Of a stretch of 64,000 nt of DNA, positions 35,467 to 42,734 are shown one piece after another (the stretch's first letter is position 1; each line of letters begins with the position of its first letter). Below the pieces are notes generated by a model. That model ran no database searches and was not told the DNA's origin. It saw only the letters and a program-made list of their open reading frames with translations. Source of the stretch: a virus; IMG/VR virus record IMGVR_UViG_3300031857_000005, positions 62,001-126,000 of that record; one strand, given 5' to 3'. The position numbers and the translations under genes are program-made.

Positions 35467-37572
35467 GTGAGTGAAGTTAAGGATTGGCAATATAAAGATA
35501 GTAATGGGAATTGGGTTGATTGTACCAAAACTCAAGCCGCGGCCAGAAAAAGAAAAGGGCAAAAAATTAGAAAAAAACCAACAGAAGATACTGAGGATAC
35601 TACCGTTACTCCTCCCCCATCACCATCAACAACATATAAAGATTGTGGTAATGGACCTTACAAAAAAGGTTGTAAAGGAACCCCAATTTCTACAATCCAA
35701 GAATGTTTAATTAGTAAAGGTTATACTCTTAAGTACGGTGCCGATGGTAAATTTGGTAAATACACTGAGGAAGCTTTATTTAGTGCCACAGGTAAGAAAG
35801 AATTTACAAAAGATGAAGTAACTACTTTGTGTCAAGAAATGAAAACAGATGAATCAATATCTGCGGCGTTTGGTAAAGAAGAGCAAAAGAAGTATTGGCA
35901 AGATTTAAAAGATAAAGGACAGATATACACAAAAGGTATTACTTATCTTCTTAAGAATGGTGTAACATATGTTTATATCATTAAAAGAAAGAAAGACGGA
36001 ACTAAGGTTCCAATTGTATCTGAGGCGGAATTAAATGTAAAAACTTTAGAGGGTAAAACAAAACTTATCCAAAGTTTTGATGAATTTGACTACGAAATCC
36101 TATACCCAATAAATCCAGCGGCTAAAGCAACCGCAGGTGAAGTTGGTGTATTAACCGCAGGTTTAACACAAGATGATGAAGTTTATGTTAGAATTATTAA
36201 AGATAATCAAGGAAATTGGAAACCAACAGAACCTGATGAATCTTTTGAATTGTCAGGTGACGAACCTATGGTGGAGCATACAATTAAAACGATATTAAAA
36301 CTTCGTCTATTTGAACAAAATGTTAAGAGAACAATTGGTTCATCTTCAGATCCAAACAAATTATACACAGTAGGTGGAGGAACACCGACATCATCAAGTA
36401 CTTCAGTATCTACATCAACATCTACAACACAAACTTCGGTAAAGACAGAGGAAGATAAGAAAAAAGAAGTTAAAACTGTGATGGAACCAAAACAAGTTGA
36501 GGTATTAACCATTATGGATGAGTTAATTCTTTATACAGGAAAATACGGAAAAACATTCAAAGGAATGAAAGTTAAAAAGTTCAATGAAAGTAGAGAATTG
36601 ATTGGTAATATGAATATGGCGGACGTTTGTTCTGAAAGTAATCAGGCTGAACTTAAAAATGCGGTTAAAGAACTTGATAATGCAATGGTTGATTATGATA
36701 GTCAATTAGATGAAACTGAAGAATCATATTTAAATAAAATTAAAACAATTTTATTAACAATTCCTGGAGAATGTGATAAAATTAATAAATCATTTGCAAC
36801 TGCATCAGTAACTACAACCACATCAACACCAACAAAAGGGGTGGAAACATCAACAGTTAAGACAAAAGAAGTTGTAACAACAAAAGATGAAGAAACCGCA
36901 ACAGGAGTTAATCCTGAAGTTAAATCATTCTTGGAGGATAATGGTTATACCTTTAGTAAACCAAGTTTGGTTGAGAAGGAAAGACTTTCATCTCAAACTA
37001 CAGTTGGACAACAATTAAGAAATTTGGATGCTGACGGTATATATGAAGAGTATTATACTGACTCAACTCCAATTTGGAAATCGGCAACTGAGTCATTTGG
37101 TGATTTAAAATACACAATTCAAAACATAGAATCTAATATACCAAATGAGGTAAAAAGAGAATATTGTAAATCCGCAATTGATAGATTATATCAATCGGCA
37201 TTCCCATCAACAAGAGTTGTTCAAACAAAGAACCGTTCAGTTATTGAGGATGATGAAATGTTAAATCAATTAAAGAGTGCAATCATCAAATGTGATGAGG
37301 AAAAAAACTTCTCAGTAGGAAAAGGTGGAAAAGGAGACGAACTAAGTGCATTATACAGATGTCGTTCAAACAAGAAAGGTAGATCATACTACGGTGTTGA
37401 TAGATATTGTTTGACTGATTATAAAACATTGAAACAAGACAATCCAACAATGCAAATGGAGTCTGTCGTTAAGAAACATATTTTTGAGGCGATAAAAACA
37501 AAGAATAAAGTACTCAAGAATGAAGTTAAGGTTGAATCAATTTTGAGAGAAATCAAGAGATTGAGGAAATAA
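35467..37572 (+). CDS. Peptidoglycan-binding-like multidomain protein, ~701 aa (start uncertain)
   Basis: The frame has no ATG at its 5' end; GTG 35467 is the first usable start. It enters directly into the module VKDWQYKDSNGNWVDCTKTQ, the copy of the C-terminus of the 30138 protein. A Cys-rich PG-binding-like segment follows (about 60-120; IQECLISKGYTLKYGADGKF, GKYTEEALFSATG), then Thr/Ser-rich linkers and helical domains. Either a GTG-started gene that lost its leader, or a frame-shifted descendant. The internal text TILKLRLFEQNVK resembles a leader. Confidence 0.65.
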   Translation: MSEVKDWQYKDSNGNWVDCTKTQAAARKRKGQKIRKKPTEDTEDTTVTPPPSPSTTYKDCGNGPYKKGCKGTPISTIQECLISKGYTLKYGADGKFGKYTEEALFSATGKKEFTKDEVTTLCQEMKTDESISAAFGKEEQKKYWQDLKDKGQIYTKGITYLLKNGVTYVYIIKRKKDGTKVPIVSEAELNVKTLEGKTKLIQSFDEFDYEILYPINPAAKATAGEVGVLTAGLTQDDEVYVRIIKDNQGNWKPTEPDESFELSGDEPMVEHTIKTILKLRLFEQNVKRTIGSSSDPNKLYTVGGGTPTSSSTSVSTSTSTTQTSVKTEEDKKKEVKTVMEPKQVEVLTIMDELILYTGKYGKTFKGMKVKKFNESRELIGNMNMADVCSESNQAELKNAVKELDNAMVDYDSQLDETEESYLNKIKTILLTIPGECDKINKSFATASVTTTTSTPTKGVETSTVKTKEVVTTKDEETATGVNPEVKSFLEDNGYTFSKPSLVEKERLSSQTTVGQQLRNLDADGIYEEYYTDSTPIWKSATESFGDLKYTIQNIESNIPNEVKREYCKSAIDRLYQSAFPSTRVVQTKNRSVIEDDEMLNQLKSAIIKCDEEKNFSVGKGGKGDELSALYRCRSNKKGRSYYGVDRYCLTDYKTLKQDNPTMQMESVVKKHIFEAIKTKNKVLKNEVKVESILREIKRLRK

Positions 37573-37581
37573 CCAAGGGAA

Positions 37582-37607
37582 CTTATCTGGCGTAGTTGCC
37601 GGATAAG
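37582..37607 (+). ncRNA. Strong hairpin in a 3' region, possible small RNA
   Basis: CTTATC-T-GGC/GCC-G-GATAAG with loop GTAGTT forms a 9-pair stem just after the 701-residue ORF. About 40 bases later lies a terminator hairpin. Together (about 37575-37675) they look like a short structured 3' UTR or a processed small RNA. Confidence 0.35.
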
Positions 37608-37647
37608 GATAAACCATCTAAAGGAAGGGGGATGTTCATTATCTAGC

Positions 37648-37675
37648 AAAATGGGGACTTTGTTCCCATTTTGTT
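37648..37675 (+). terminator. Rho-independent terminator
   Basis: AAAATGGGGAC/GTTCCCATTTT stem with a 3-base loop and T-rich tail. It closes the long 28611-37572 gene group. Confidence 0.75.
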
Positions 37676-37720
37676 TTATACCCTATTGACACTTTAATGT
37701 ATCTTAATTATAATTGTTTT

Positions 37721-37909
37721 ATGAGTTATGTAATAATTAAAAAAGTTAAGAGACCAAACACAACACCAACACAGTATTTACCTGTTATATTATTAAATAG
37801 TGATACTGAAGTTTGGGAATTTGAATCAAGGGATAAAGCTGAGGAAATGAAAGACATATTCCAAACCAATTCAGATTCAGGACACCTATATGAAGTGAAA
37901 AAAATCTAA
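37721..37909 (+). CDS. Small conserved large-phage protein, 62 aa
   Basis: The start at 37721 (MSYVIIKKVKRPNTTPTQYL) is preferred. The pattern 'YVIIKK...TPTQYLPVILLNSD', then VWEFESRDKAEEM and NSDSGHLYEVKKI, is a compact alpha/beta sequence I recall from other large phages. Function unknown. Confidence 0.7.
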   Translation: MSYVIIKKVKRPNTTPTQYLPVILLNSDTEVWEFESRDKAEEMKDIFQTNSDSGHLYEVKKI

Positions 37910-37915
37910 TTTATT

Positions 37916-37944
37916 TTGTGGGATAAAATATTTCATTATCTTTG
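37916..37944 (+). promoter_or_regulatory. Host-type promoter
   Basis: TTG, 18 bases, TATCTTTG; 16 bases before the ATG at 37960. Confidence 0.6.
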
Positions 37945-37959
37945 TTAAAAATAAGACAT

Positions 37960-38664
37960 ATGAAAAATTTTAAATTCCTACTTTTAATTATCTCACTTCT
38001 TTTTGTTTTCTATGTTTGTGAAGGTTCTTCACAAGAAAAAACAAAATATTCAGAAAACAAATCCGAAACTCAAAACACCGAATTACCGAAGAGAGACATT
38101 TCAAATGTTGAATCCATTGAGGATGAACATTCTGAAGAGTCTAAAAGTTATTATTCTGAAATTGTAACCAAAAACGAATATAACAAAAATTATACCCCCA
38201 AAAAATGGTATAAGGATATGAAGATTTTTGTTAAGGGTAACAAGGTTGGTTATTTAATGAATGAACTTAATAAAGTAGTATCCGAACTTAATGGTTTGAT
38301 TTCAGGTATTAATATTGAGATTGTTGATTCAGAATCTGAAAGTAATTTTATTGTTTATTTTGGTGGGCAAAAAGGGTATAATCAAATTTGTCCTACATCA
38401 ATTGGATATACAGAACATAACTACGGTTTGTTTGTGATTAATAGTAGTGGTGGAGAAATTACTGACGGATCTATGTATGTGGATATTGATAGAACCTCAA
38501 GATCTAATGGAGAGAAACACTTATTACGAGAAGAATTAACCCAATCACTTGGATTAACAAATGATTCATACAAATACCCTGAAAGTATATTTTACGGTGA
38601 ATGGACAGAAACCACAAAATATACTGAATTGGATAAAGAGGTAATTAAAATGTTGTATAACTAA
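37960..38664 (+). CDS. Secreted DUF2927-like (metzincin-like) protein, 234 aa
   Basis: The ATG at 37960 gives MKNFKFLLLIISLLFVFYVC, an N-terminal signal with a Cys that could be lipid-modified. The C-terminal half (about 125-230) resembles DUF2927: SNFIVYFGGQKGYN, YVDIDRTSRSNG, then LREELTQSLGLTNDSYKYPE. DUF2927 has a degenerate zincin-like helix; here it lacks an HExxH (REELTQ), so protease activity is doubtful. Driven by a host-type promoter. Confidence 0.7.
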   Translation: MKNFKFLLLIISLLFVFYVCEGSSQEKTKYSENKSETQNTELPKRDISNVESIEDEHSEESKSYYSEIVTKNEYNKNYTPKKWYKDMKIFVKGNKVGYLMNELNKVVSELNGLISGINIEIVDSESESNFIVYFGGQKGYNQICPTSIGYTEHNYGLFVINSSGGEITDGSMYVDIDRTSRSNGEKHLLREELTQSLGLTNDSYKYPESIFYGEWTETTKYTELDKEVIKMLYN

Positions 38665-38666
38665 TT

Positions 38667-38783
38667 ATGGAAGATATTTTAGAACTAATTCATAATGAAT
38701 TTGTTAACTCTGAGGAATATTATGTGTTTCTACAAAGATTAGAGGAAGAAGAAGAATTATATAAAAAAAAATACACCAACTAA
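38667..38783 (+). CDS. Small acidic protein, 38 aa
   Basis: ATG 2 bases after the previous stop; a short helical product (FVNSEEYYVFLQRLEEEEEL) whose stop lies inside the next terminator stem. Coupling and composition support it; length limits confidence. Confidence 0.5.
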   Translation: MEDILELIHNEFVNSEEYYVFLQRLEEEEELYKKKYTN

Positions 38784-38797
38784 TTGGTGTATTTTTA
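38769..38797. terminator. Rho-independent terminator
   Basis: AAATACACCAA/TTGGTGTATTT stem with a 4-base loop. Serves the plus-strand group and possibly the convergent minus-strand gene. Confidence 0.75.
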
Positions 38798-38821
38798 AGT
38801 TATATCTAAAATAAATTAATA

Positions 38822-39601
38822 TTATCCGAGTGTTGTAGTACACAACATTTCGATCTGTTCAGGTGTTACAGTCTTACCCATATTTAATTTATTAAGTGCG
38901 TCTTGTGTTTTACAACCCCAATATCCGTCATCTTTAATACCCGCATTTGGGAATTTTTTAGCAAGACATCTTTGTAATTCTTTTATTTTTTCACATTTAT
39001 CACACTTATGATAATGTGTTGATCGGGTACAATCTTTATATCCACTACAAGCCTCAATCCCACTTGGACATTTTTTTACTTGTGTACCTTCACACTTATA
39101 ACCATCTTCACCAGGTTTAGCCCAAGCGACACTTCCGGGTCTTTTAGTATCAGGTTTTAATTTTGTTCCACAACAAAACATTGATTTCATTTTTGGTATA
39201 AAATCAACTGGATCAGAGTATGAAAATTCGTCTTCATCAATCCAACTACCATCATCCGCTTTAAACTTACCAATCACTTTATTGGAGTTACAATTTATGG
39301 TTAATAGTTTGTAATATTTTGTACTTGATGGTTTTTCAAGCCAAAATACAATTCCATTAAACCTTTCGTCACCCCAAACTAATGTTCCTGATTTTATTGT
39401 TTCAGATACTCCTTTACCACCTTCTTGTCCAATTTGTTGTCCTCTAAAAGTAACTTCACCTTGCGTAATGTATTGACCTTTAGAATTTAATACATCTTTA
39501 TCTTTACTATATTGTTCAAGAATTGGTTTTAAAGATAATGCTTTGTGCATACCCAATATTCTTTGTTTTTCTTCTTCAGAAATTAAAATTCTTTTGTTCA
39601 T
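38822..39601 (-). CDS. Leader-bearing Cys-rich protein with PG-binding-like C-terminus, 259 aa
   Basis: The leader MNKRILISEEEKQRILGMHK resembles that of 6820 and leads to KPILEQ (I-L-E). The middle has many Cys (MFCCGTKLKPDT; KKCPSGIEACSGYKDCTRST; CDKCEKIKEL), perhaps a metal or disulfide cluster. The end (LQRCLAKKFPNAGIKDDGYW, then GCKTQDALNKLN) is a peptidoglycan_binding_1-like repeat. ATAAATAT at 39617-39624. A candidate packaged cell-wall binding protein. Confidence 0.75.
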   Translation of the reverse strand: MNKRILISEEEKQRILGMHKALSLKPILEQYSKDKDVLNSKGQYITQGEVTFRGQQIGQEGGKGVSETIKSGTLVWGDERFNGIVFWLEKPSSTKYYKLLTINCNSNKVIGKFKADDGSWIDEDEFSYSDPVDFIPKMKSMFCCGTKLKPDTKRPGSVAWAKPGEDGYKCEGTQVKKCPSGIEACSGYKDCTRSTHYHKCDKCEKIKELQRCLAKKFPNAGIKDDGYWGCKTQDALNKLNMGKTVTPEQIEMLCTTTLG

Positions 39602-39641
39602 AATTTGAGTTTAATAATAAATATCCCCACATACAAAAAAA

Positions 39642-40595
39642 TCAAGCAATTGACTCAGCACCAACAGATTTTGGTGAATAACATTTATCGTCTAATGGGA
39701 TATTTTCAACCTTGACATAATAATTTTCAGTCTCATCTGAAATATTAAAGACATAGGCATCATTGGCAATCTCTTGATATTTTGAATTATTTGTTAACCA
39801 TTCAGGTATGTTTATACATCCTGATGACATCATTAGTTCTTTATTTTTAGTTTCATCGTCCAAATCAGAAATTGTTCTATCTGAGGATTTAATCAATGCG
39901 TTTTTTCTTTCGGCAACATCCAATACCTTGTGAATTGCTTGAGATAACCTTTTACCATCCAAAGTTTTTAAATATGTGGTTATGTCGTTTAATTTATTGG
40001 TTGTGTAAATACCAGGGTTTAAAGACGCGCCACCACTAAATTCAAAAACTTCATTATCTGAAACATCGCTAATATTTTTATTTTTTGTTTTTGCAATATA
40101 AGATCTTCGTTCCTCAAAATTTAAAAGATTAAATTCCTTCCAATTTTCTTCAGTTGATTGTTTTTCTCTACCTGTTATTATTGGTATTGGGGATTTTTTC
40201 TCAGGATTTTGGTAAGGTGTTACATCGTTTAATGTTTTATCAAATAAATAAATTGTATGTTGTCTTGAATCCACAATTATTATATTTTTATCTTTAAATC
40301 CTGGTCTTATATTTATAAGTCCCATTTGACAAGAAGGTCGTTCTGCAATTCCCTTTGAAATTAGGTTTGAGGCAAAGGACTGAATGTCATTGTTTATACC
40401 TGAAAAAACAACATTCAAATTTTCCGTTTTTAATTTTGTTTTATATGATGATATAATCTCGTCATAATCTACAACATTAGTTTTTGTTGATTCATTAAAT
40501 TTAGTACAGAATTGATTAGTCTGTTCAGTTATAATACCATATAATTTTTTTATGTGGTTTTTTTCGTTTTCCGTTATTATGAATTTTTTACTCAT
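39642..40595 (-). CDS. Leader-bearing L,D-transpeptidase-like (YkuD-type) protein, 317 aa
   Basis: The leader MSKKFIITENEKNHIKKLYG ends IITEQ (I-T-E at 22-24). The body shows YkuD features: KNIIIVDSRQHTIYLFD, PIITGRE, ASLNPGIYTT, AIHK (H222) and SSGCINIP (C260), matching the [ST]-x-G-C-[IVR]-N catalytic motif. YkuD enzymes cross-link or exchange peptides in peptidoglycan. Leader plus YkuD suggests a packaged cell-wall enzyme. ATAAATAT at 40652-40659. Confidence 0.8.
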   Translation of the reverse strand: MSKKFIITENEKNHIKKLYGIITEQTNQFCTKFNESTKTNVVDYDEIISSYKTKLKTENLNVVFSGINNDIQSFASNLISKGIAERPSCQMGLINIRPGFKDKNIIIVDSRQHTIYLFDKTLNDVTPYQNPEKKSPIPIITGREKQSTEENWKEFNLLNFEERRSYIAKTKNKNISDVSDNEVFEFSGGASLNPGIYTTNKLNDITTYLKTLDGKRLSQAIHKVLDVAERKNALIKSSDRTISDLDDETKNKELMMSSGCINIPEWLTNNSKYQEIANDAYVFNISDETENYYVKVENIPLDDKCYSPKSVGAESIA

Positions 40596-40687
40596 CTAAA
40601 TTTTTTTAATTTTTACAATTATATAACCATCATCTTAAATTATATACTATAATAAATATTTTCATATATAAAAAAACAATGAAACAC

Positions 40688-40717
40688 TTGTCAAATTAAA
40701 AAAAGTACCTATCTTTG
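40688..40717 (+). promoter_or_regulatory. Host-type promoter upstream of first tRNA cluster
   Basis: TTG-N19-TATCTTTG matches the Bacteroidota housekeeping promoter exactly in elements and spacing. A phage ATATTTAT motif (40750-40757) follows it, so the downstream region has both promoter types. Confidence 0.7.
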
Positions 40718-40763
40718 TACAAGAAATTTGAACTTTTAGTAAAAACACTATATTTATAACAAA

Positions 40764-40871
40764 ATGAAAACAACTAATAAACATATGAACATTTGTATCC
40801 CGAGCAATCAGTGGTCGTTCGTGTATCGTACGCTGAAGTCGGATATTAGGGCATTTTCGTTTATGAGTTGA
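40764..40871 (+). CDS. Possible leader peptide, 35 aa, ahead of tRNA cluster 1
   Basis: ATG frame MKTTNKHMNICIPSNQWSFV... to TGA 40869-40871, 6 bases after ATATTTAT. Its GC content is higher than that of nearby genes, so it may be a structured RNA instead. The end of the frame contains TTAGGG and GAGTT, both complementary to the next terminator's left arm. Confidence 0.35.
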   Translation: MKTTNKHMNICIPSNQWSFVYRTLKSDIRAFSFMS

Positions 40872-40906
40872 TAGATATTAACATAAAACATAAAAAGGAA
40901 TATAAG

Positions 40907-40937
40907 ACCCTAACTCAAAACAGTTAGGGTTTTTTTA
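40907..40937 (+). terminator. Terminator, possible attenuator, ahead of tRNA cluster 1
   Basis: CCCTAACT/AGTTAGGG stem with seven T. The left arm could instead pair with TTAGGG/GAGTT words at the end of the 35-codon ORF, which is the geometry of an attenuator. The first tRNA starts 14 bases after. Confidence 0.6.
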
Positions 40938-40950
40938 TATCCAAAAATTT

Positions 40951-41022
40951 GGTTTCTTAGTATAGTTGGTAATACCCTGGATTTGTAACCCAGAGTCATC
41001 AGTTCGAACCTGATAGAAACCT
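40951..41022 (+). tRNA. tRNA-Thr (TGT)
   Basis: Acceptor GGTTTCT/AGAAACC, loop TTTGTAA, T arm ATCAG-TTCGAAC-CTGAT. One A-C mismatch at 31-39. Confidence 0.85.
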
Positions 41023-41038
41023 CAAACAAAAAGAAAGA

Positions 41039-41050
41039 GTTCTTTGACAT
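41039..41050 (+). promoter_or_regulatory. boxA-like antitermination element
   Basis: GTTCTTTGACAT, resembling rrn boxA (TGCTCTTTAACA), between tRNA-Thr and tRNA-Gln. The same word followed by ATTGG recurs at 49634. Confidence 0.5.
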
Positions 41051-41064
41051 ATTGGCTTCATTAA

Positions 41065-41136
41065 TGTTCCCTCGTCTAATCGGCAGGACACATGGTTTTG
41101 GTCCATGGAATCGAGGTTCGAACCCTTGGGGAACAA
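41065..41136 (+). tRNA. tRNA-Gln (TTG)
   Basis: Acceptor TGTTCCC/GGGAACA; anticodon arm CATGG-TTTTGGT-CCATG. Confidence 0.9.
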
Positions 41137-41140
41137 CAAT

Positions 41141-41224
41141 GGAAGGGTAATCACAACGGCTTGTGACTCCGTCTTGAAAACGGCAGGTACCGAAAGGTAT
41201 GGGGATCGACACCTCACTCTTCCT
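41141..41224 (+). tRNA. tRNA-Ser (TGA)
   Basis: Acceptor GGAAGGG/CTCTTCC, loop CTTGAAA, long variable arm (GGTACCGAAAGGTA). T loop is GATCGACA rather than the usual GTTCGA. Confidence 0.8.
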
Positions 41225-41230
41225 CAATAT

Positions 41231-41303
41231 AGGGTAGTTGACTAATTGGTAAGTCACCACATTTGGGATGTGGACGATGTCGGTTCGAGTCCGGTCTACC
41301 CTA
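41231..41303 (+). tRNA. tRNA-Pro (TGG)
   Basis: Acceptor AGGGTAG/CTACCCT; anticodon arm CCACA-TTTGGGA-TGTGG. Confidence 0.9.
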
Positions 41304-41318
41304 CTAAAACTTTAAAAA

Positions 41319-41507
41319 ATGGTAACAAACGAAGAATGTGAAATAATTGCAATTAAAGGTAAGTTGAGTGGTTTAAACCATTATTATCTTAGTCTTGTTA
41401 AGATTAGTAAAGATCCATCCTACCGTGGGGATTTAAGTGAAGAACTAAAAAGAGTAGAAACAGAAATAAACCTAAACAATCAAAAATTAATGTCCTATGG
41501 AAAGTGA
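41319..41507 (+). CDS. Small hypothetical protein between tRNAs, 62 aa
   Basis: Helical acidic product (KISKDPSYRGDLSEELKRVE) from an ATG 16 bases after tRNA-Pro. It has the A/T-ending codon bias of the phage genes and no leader. No family recognised. Embedded in the tRNA array, it is likely transcribed with it. Confidence 0.55.
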   Translation: MVTNEECEIIAIKGKLSGLNHYYLSLVKISKDPSYRGDLSEELKRVETEINLNNQKLMSYGK

Positions 41508-41525
41508 CAAGTACGACAAACAGAA

Positions 41526-41600
41526 GATCTCGTAGCTCAGTTGGTTTAGAGCACTCCACTTTTAATGGAGGGGTCGTGAGTTCGAGCCTCACCGGGATCA
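41526..41600 (+). tRNA. tRNA-Lys (TTT)
   Basis: Acceptor GATCTCG/CGGGATC; arm CTCCA-CTTTTAA-TGGAG. Confidence 0.9.
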
Positions 41601-41604
41601 CAGA

Positions 41605-41673
41605 TTTAGAGAATAATAATCAAATAGGGCGATGGTGCATACGCCAATGATATAAAGATTAAAATTCTCTAAA
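41605..41673 (+). ncRNA. Stem-closed 69-base element between tRNA-Lys and tRNA-Val
   Basis: TTTAGAGAAT pairs perfectly with ATTCTCTAAA at the two ends, and an internal GGCG/CGCC hairpin is present. tRNA-sized but with no T arm and no anticodon arm. Function unknown. Confidence 0.45.
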
Positions 41674-41676
41674 CAC

Positions 41677-41750
41677 ACACCTTTAGCTCAGATGGTAGTA
41701 GCGGTTGTTTTACATACAACAGGTCACAGGTTCGATCCCTGTAGGGTGTA
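41677..41750 (+). tRNA. tRNA-Val (TAC)
   Basis: Acceptor ACACCTT/AGGGTGT; arm GTTGT-TTTACAT-ACAAC. Confidence 0.9.
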
Positions 41751-41755
41751 CAAAA

Positions 41756-41838
41756 GGGAGAGTTGAGCAATTGGTTGGCTCAGCAGACTGTAAATCTGTC
41801 GTCGTAAGACCTTGGGGGTTCGAGTCCCTCCTCTCCCA
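41756..41838 (+). tRNA. tRNA-Tyr (GTA)
   Basis: Acceptor GGGAGAG/CTCTCCC; loop CTGTAAA; long variable arm as in bacterial tRNA-Tyr. Confidence 0.9.
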
Positions 41839-41846
41839 CAACAAAT

Positions 41847-41919
41847 GGACAAGTAGCTCAATTGGTAGAGCAATCGGCTGTTAACCGATAGGTTGTAGGA
41901 TCGTACCCTACCTTGTCCG
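41847..41919 (+). tRNA. tRNA-Asn (GTT)
   Basis: Acceptor GGACAAG/CTTGTCC; arm TCGG-CTGTTAA-CCGA; T loop ATCGTAC is atypical. Confidence 0.85.
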
Positions 41920-41922
41920 CCA

Positions 41923-42062
41923 AAGATACAATGTTGGGTTCCCCAGTGGTAACGGTATGAACTATAGTAAGTAGACCACAAGAATCTAGTAAGAAGTGGA
42001 AGGTGGGTTCCCCACGACTAAAGTATCAACCACCGAGATGCTGGCGAGCTGAGGGGGTGGTT
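41923..42062 (+). ncRNA. Structured non-tRNA elements (two)
   Basis: First part (about 41923-42026) is closed by GATAC/GTATC and contains the paired words GGGTTCCCC twice and CCAC/GTGG. Second part (about 42027-42062) is a hairpin AACCACC/GGTGGTT. No cloverleaf can be drawn. They fill the 168 bases between tRNA-Asn and tRNA-Ile. Confidence 0.4.
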
Positions 42063-42087
42063 AATAAATACCCCTAAATACGCACCA

Positions 42088-42160
42088 GCTCATCTAGCTT
42101 AATTGGGAAAGCACCACGCTGATATCGTGGAGAGAATCGGATCGTAACCGGTGATGAGCA
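42088..42160 (+). tRNA. tRNA-Ile (GAT)
   Basis: Acceptor GCTCATC/GATGAGC; arm CCACG-CTGATAT-CGTGG; T loop ATCGTAA. Confidence 0.9.
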
Positions 42161-42163
42161 CTA

Positions 42164-42249
42164 CGGAAGATAAACCTTGATGGCGATAGGGTCCGCCTGC
42201 TAAGCGAGATGTACCTTCGGGTATTTGGTTCGATTCCAATGTCTTCCGC
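42164..42249 (+). tRNA. tRNA-Ser (GCT)
   Basis: Acceptor CGGAAGA/TCTTCCG, loop CTGCTAA, long variable arm GTACCTTCGGGTA. Discriminator is C, unusual for Ser. Confidence 0.85.
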
Positions 42250-42254
42250 AACAA

Positions 42255-42322
42255 CCCGTATGATCAGGGATCAAAGTTGGCTCATATCCGACTTTAGGTT
42301 GGTTCAAGTCCAACATACGGGA
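42255..42322 (+). tRNA. tRNA with CAT anticodon (Met or Ile2), short D arm
   Basis: Acceptor CCCGTAT/ATACGGG, loop CTCATAT on GTTGG/CCGAC, T arm GTTGG-TTCAAGT-CCAAC. Only 68 bases because the D arm is short (GATCAGGGATC). Confidence 0.8.
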
Positions 42323-42330
42323 CTTATATG

Positions 42331-42403
42331 GTGTATGTAGCTCAATCGGGAGAGCGTCGGTTTGTGGAACCGAAGGTAATGGGATCGTAACCCATCATAC
42401 ACA
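42331..42403 (+). tRNA. tRNA-His (GTG)
   Basis: Acceptor GTGTATG/CATACAC with a G at -1; arm TCGGT-TTGTGGA-ACCGA. Confidence 0.9.
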
Positions 42404-42406
42404 CAA

Positions 42407-42535
42407 AATAGTTTACAACGGACAAGGCTTAGGCGAGTGAGTTGAGAATGAGTCGTAGGAGATTAATAATCGTTTGGACTACAAAAAGTTTGATTCAAGA
42501 AATCGGTGGGATGCGAGTGGTTGACCAAAACTATT
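42407..42535 (+). ncRNA. Stem-closed 129-base element
   Basis: AATAGTTT/AAACTATT closes the ends exactly between tRNA-His and tRNA-Arg. The inside has weak hairpins (GGTTGACC) and no tRNA arms. Confidence 0.4.
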
Positions 42536-42537
42536 AT

Positions 42538-42610
42538 GCCTTTGTAGTTCAATCGAACAGAACACACGACTACGGATCGTGAGATGGGAGTTTGAATCTC
42601 TCCGAGGGTA
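42538..42610 (+). tRNA. tRNA-Arg (ACG)
   Basis: Acceptor GCCTTTG/CGAGGGT (G-U rich), arm CACGA-CTACGGA-TCGTG, T arm GGGAG-TTTGAAT-CTCTC. Confidence 0.85.
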
Positions 42611-42616
42611 CAACAT

Positions 42617-42690
42617 ACACAGTACAGACAGGGTGTCGGGCAGGTCTCCAAAACCTCGCCGGGTAGGTTCGATCCCTACACTGTGTGCCA
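42617..42690 (+). tRNA. tRNA-Trp (CCA), with encoded CCA end
   Basis: Acceptor ACACAGT/ACTGTGT, loop CTCCAAA on AGGT/ACCT, T arm GTAGG-TTCGATC-CCTAC; bases 42688-42690 encode the 3' CCA. Confidence 0.85.
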
Positions 42691-42700
42691 ATTTTTAATT

Positions 42701-42730
42701 TTGCCAATTAAAAAACTTTTTGTATCTTTA
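42701..42730 (+). promoter_or_regulatory. Host-type promoter
   Basis: TTG-N19-TATCTTTA, 5 bases before the ATG at 42735, so the mRNA would be nearly leaderless. Confidence 0.55.
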
Positions 42731-42734
42731 CAGT

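Noticed and set aside
40910-42691. Minus-strand ORFs across tRNA arrays (for example 40910-41260, 41724-41981, 42463-42691)
   Set aside because: They read the reverse complement of tRNAs (recurrent SNLDSM/GSNL/GVEPTR-type peptides) and have no start signals.
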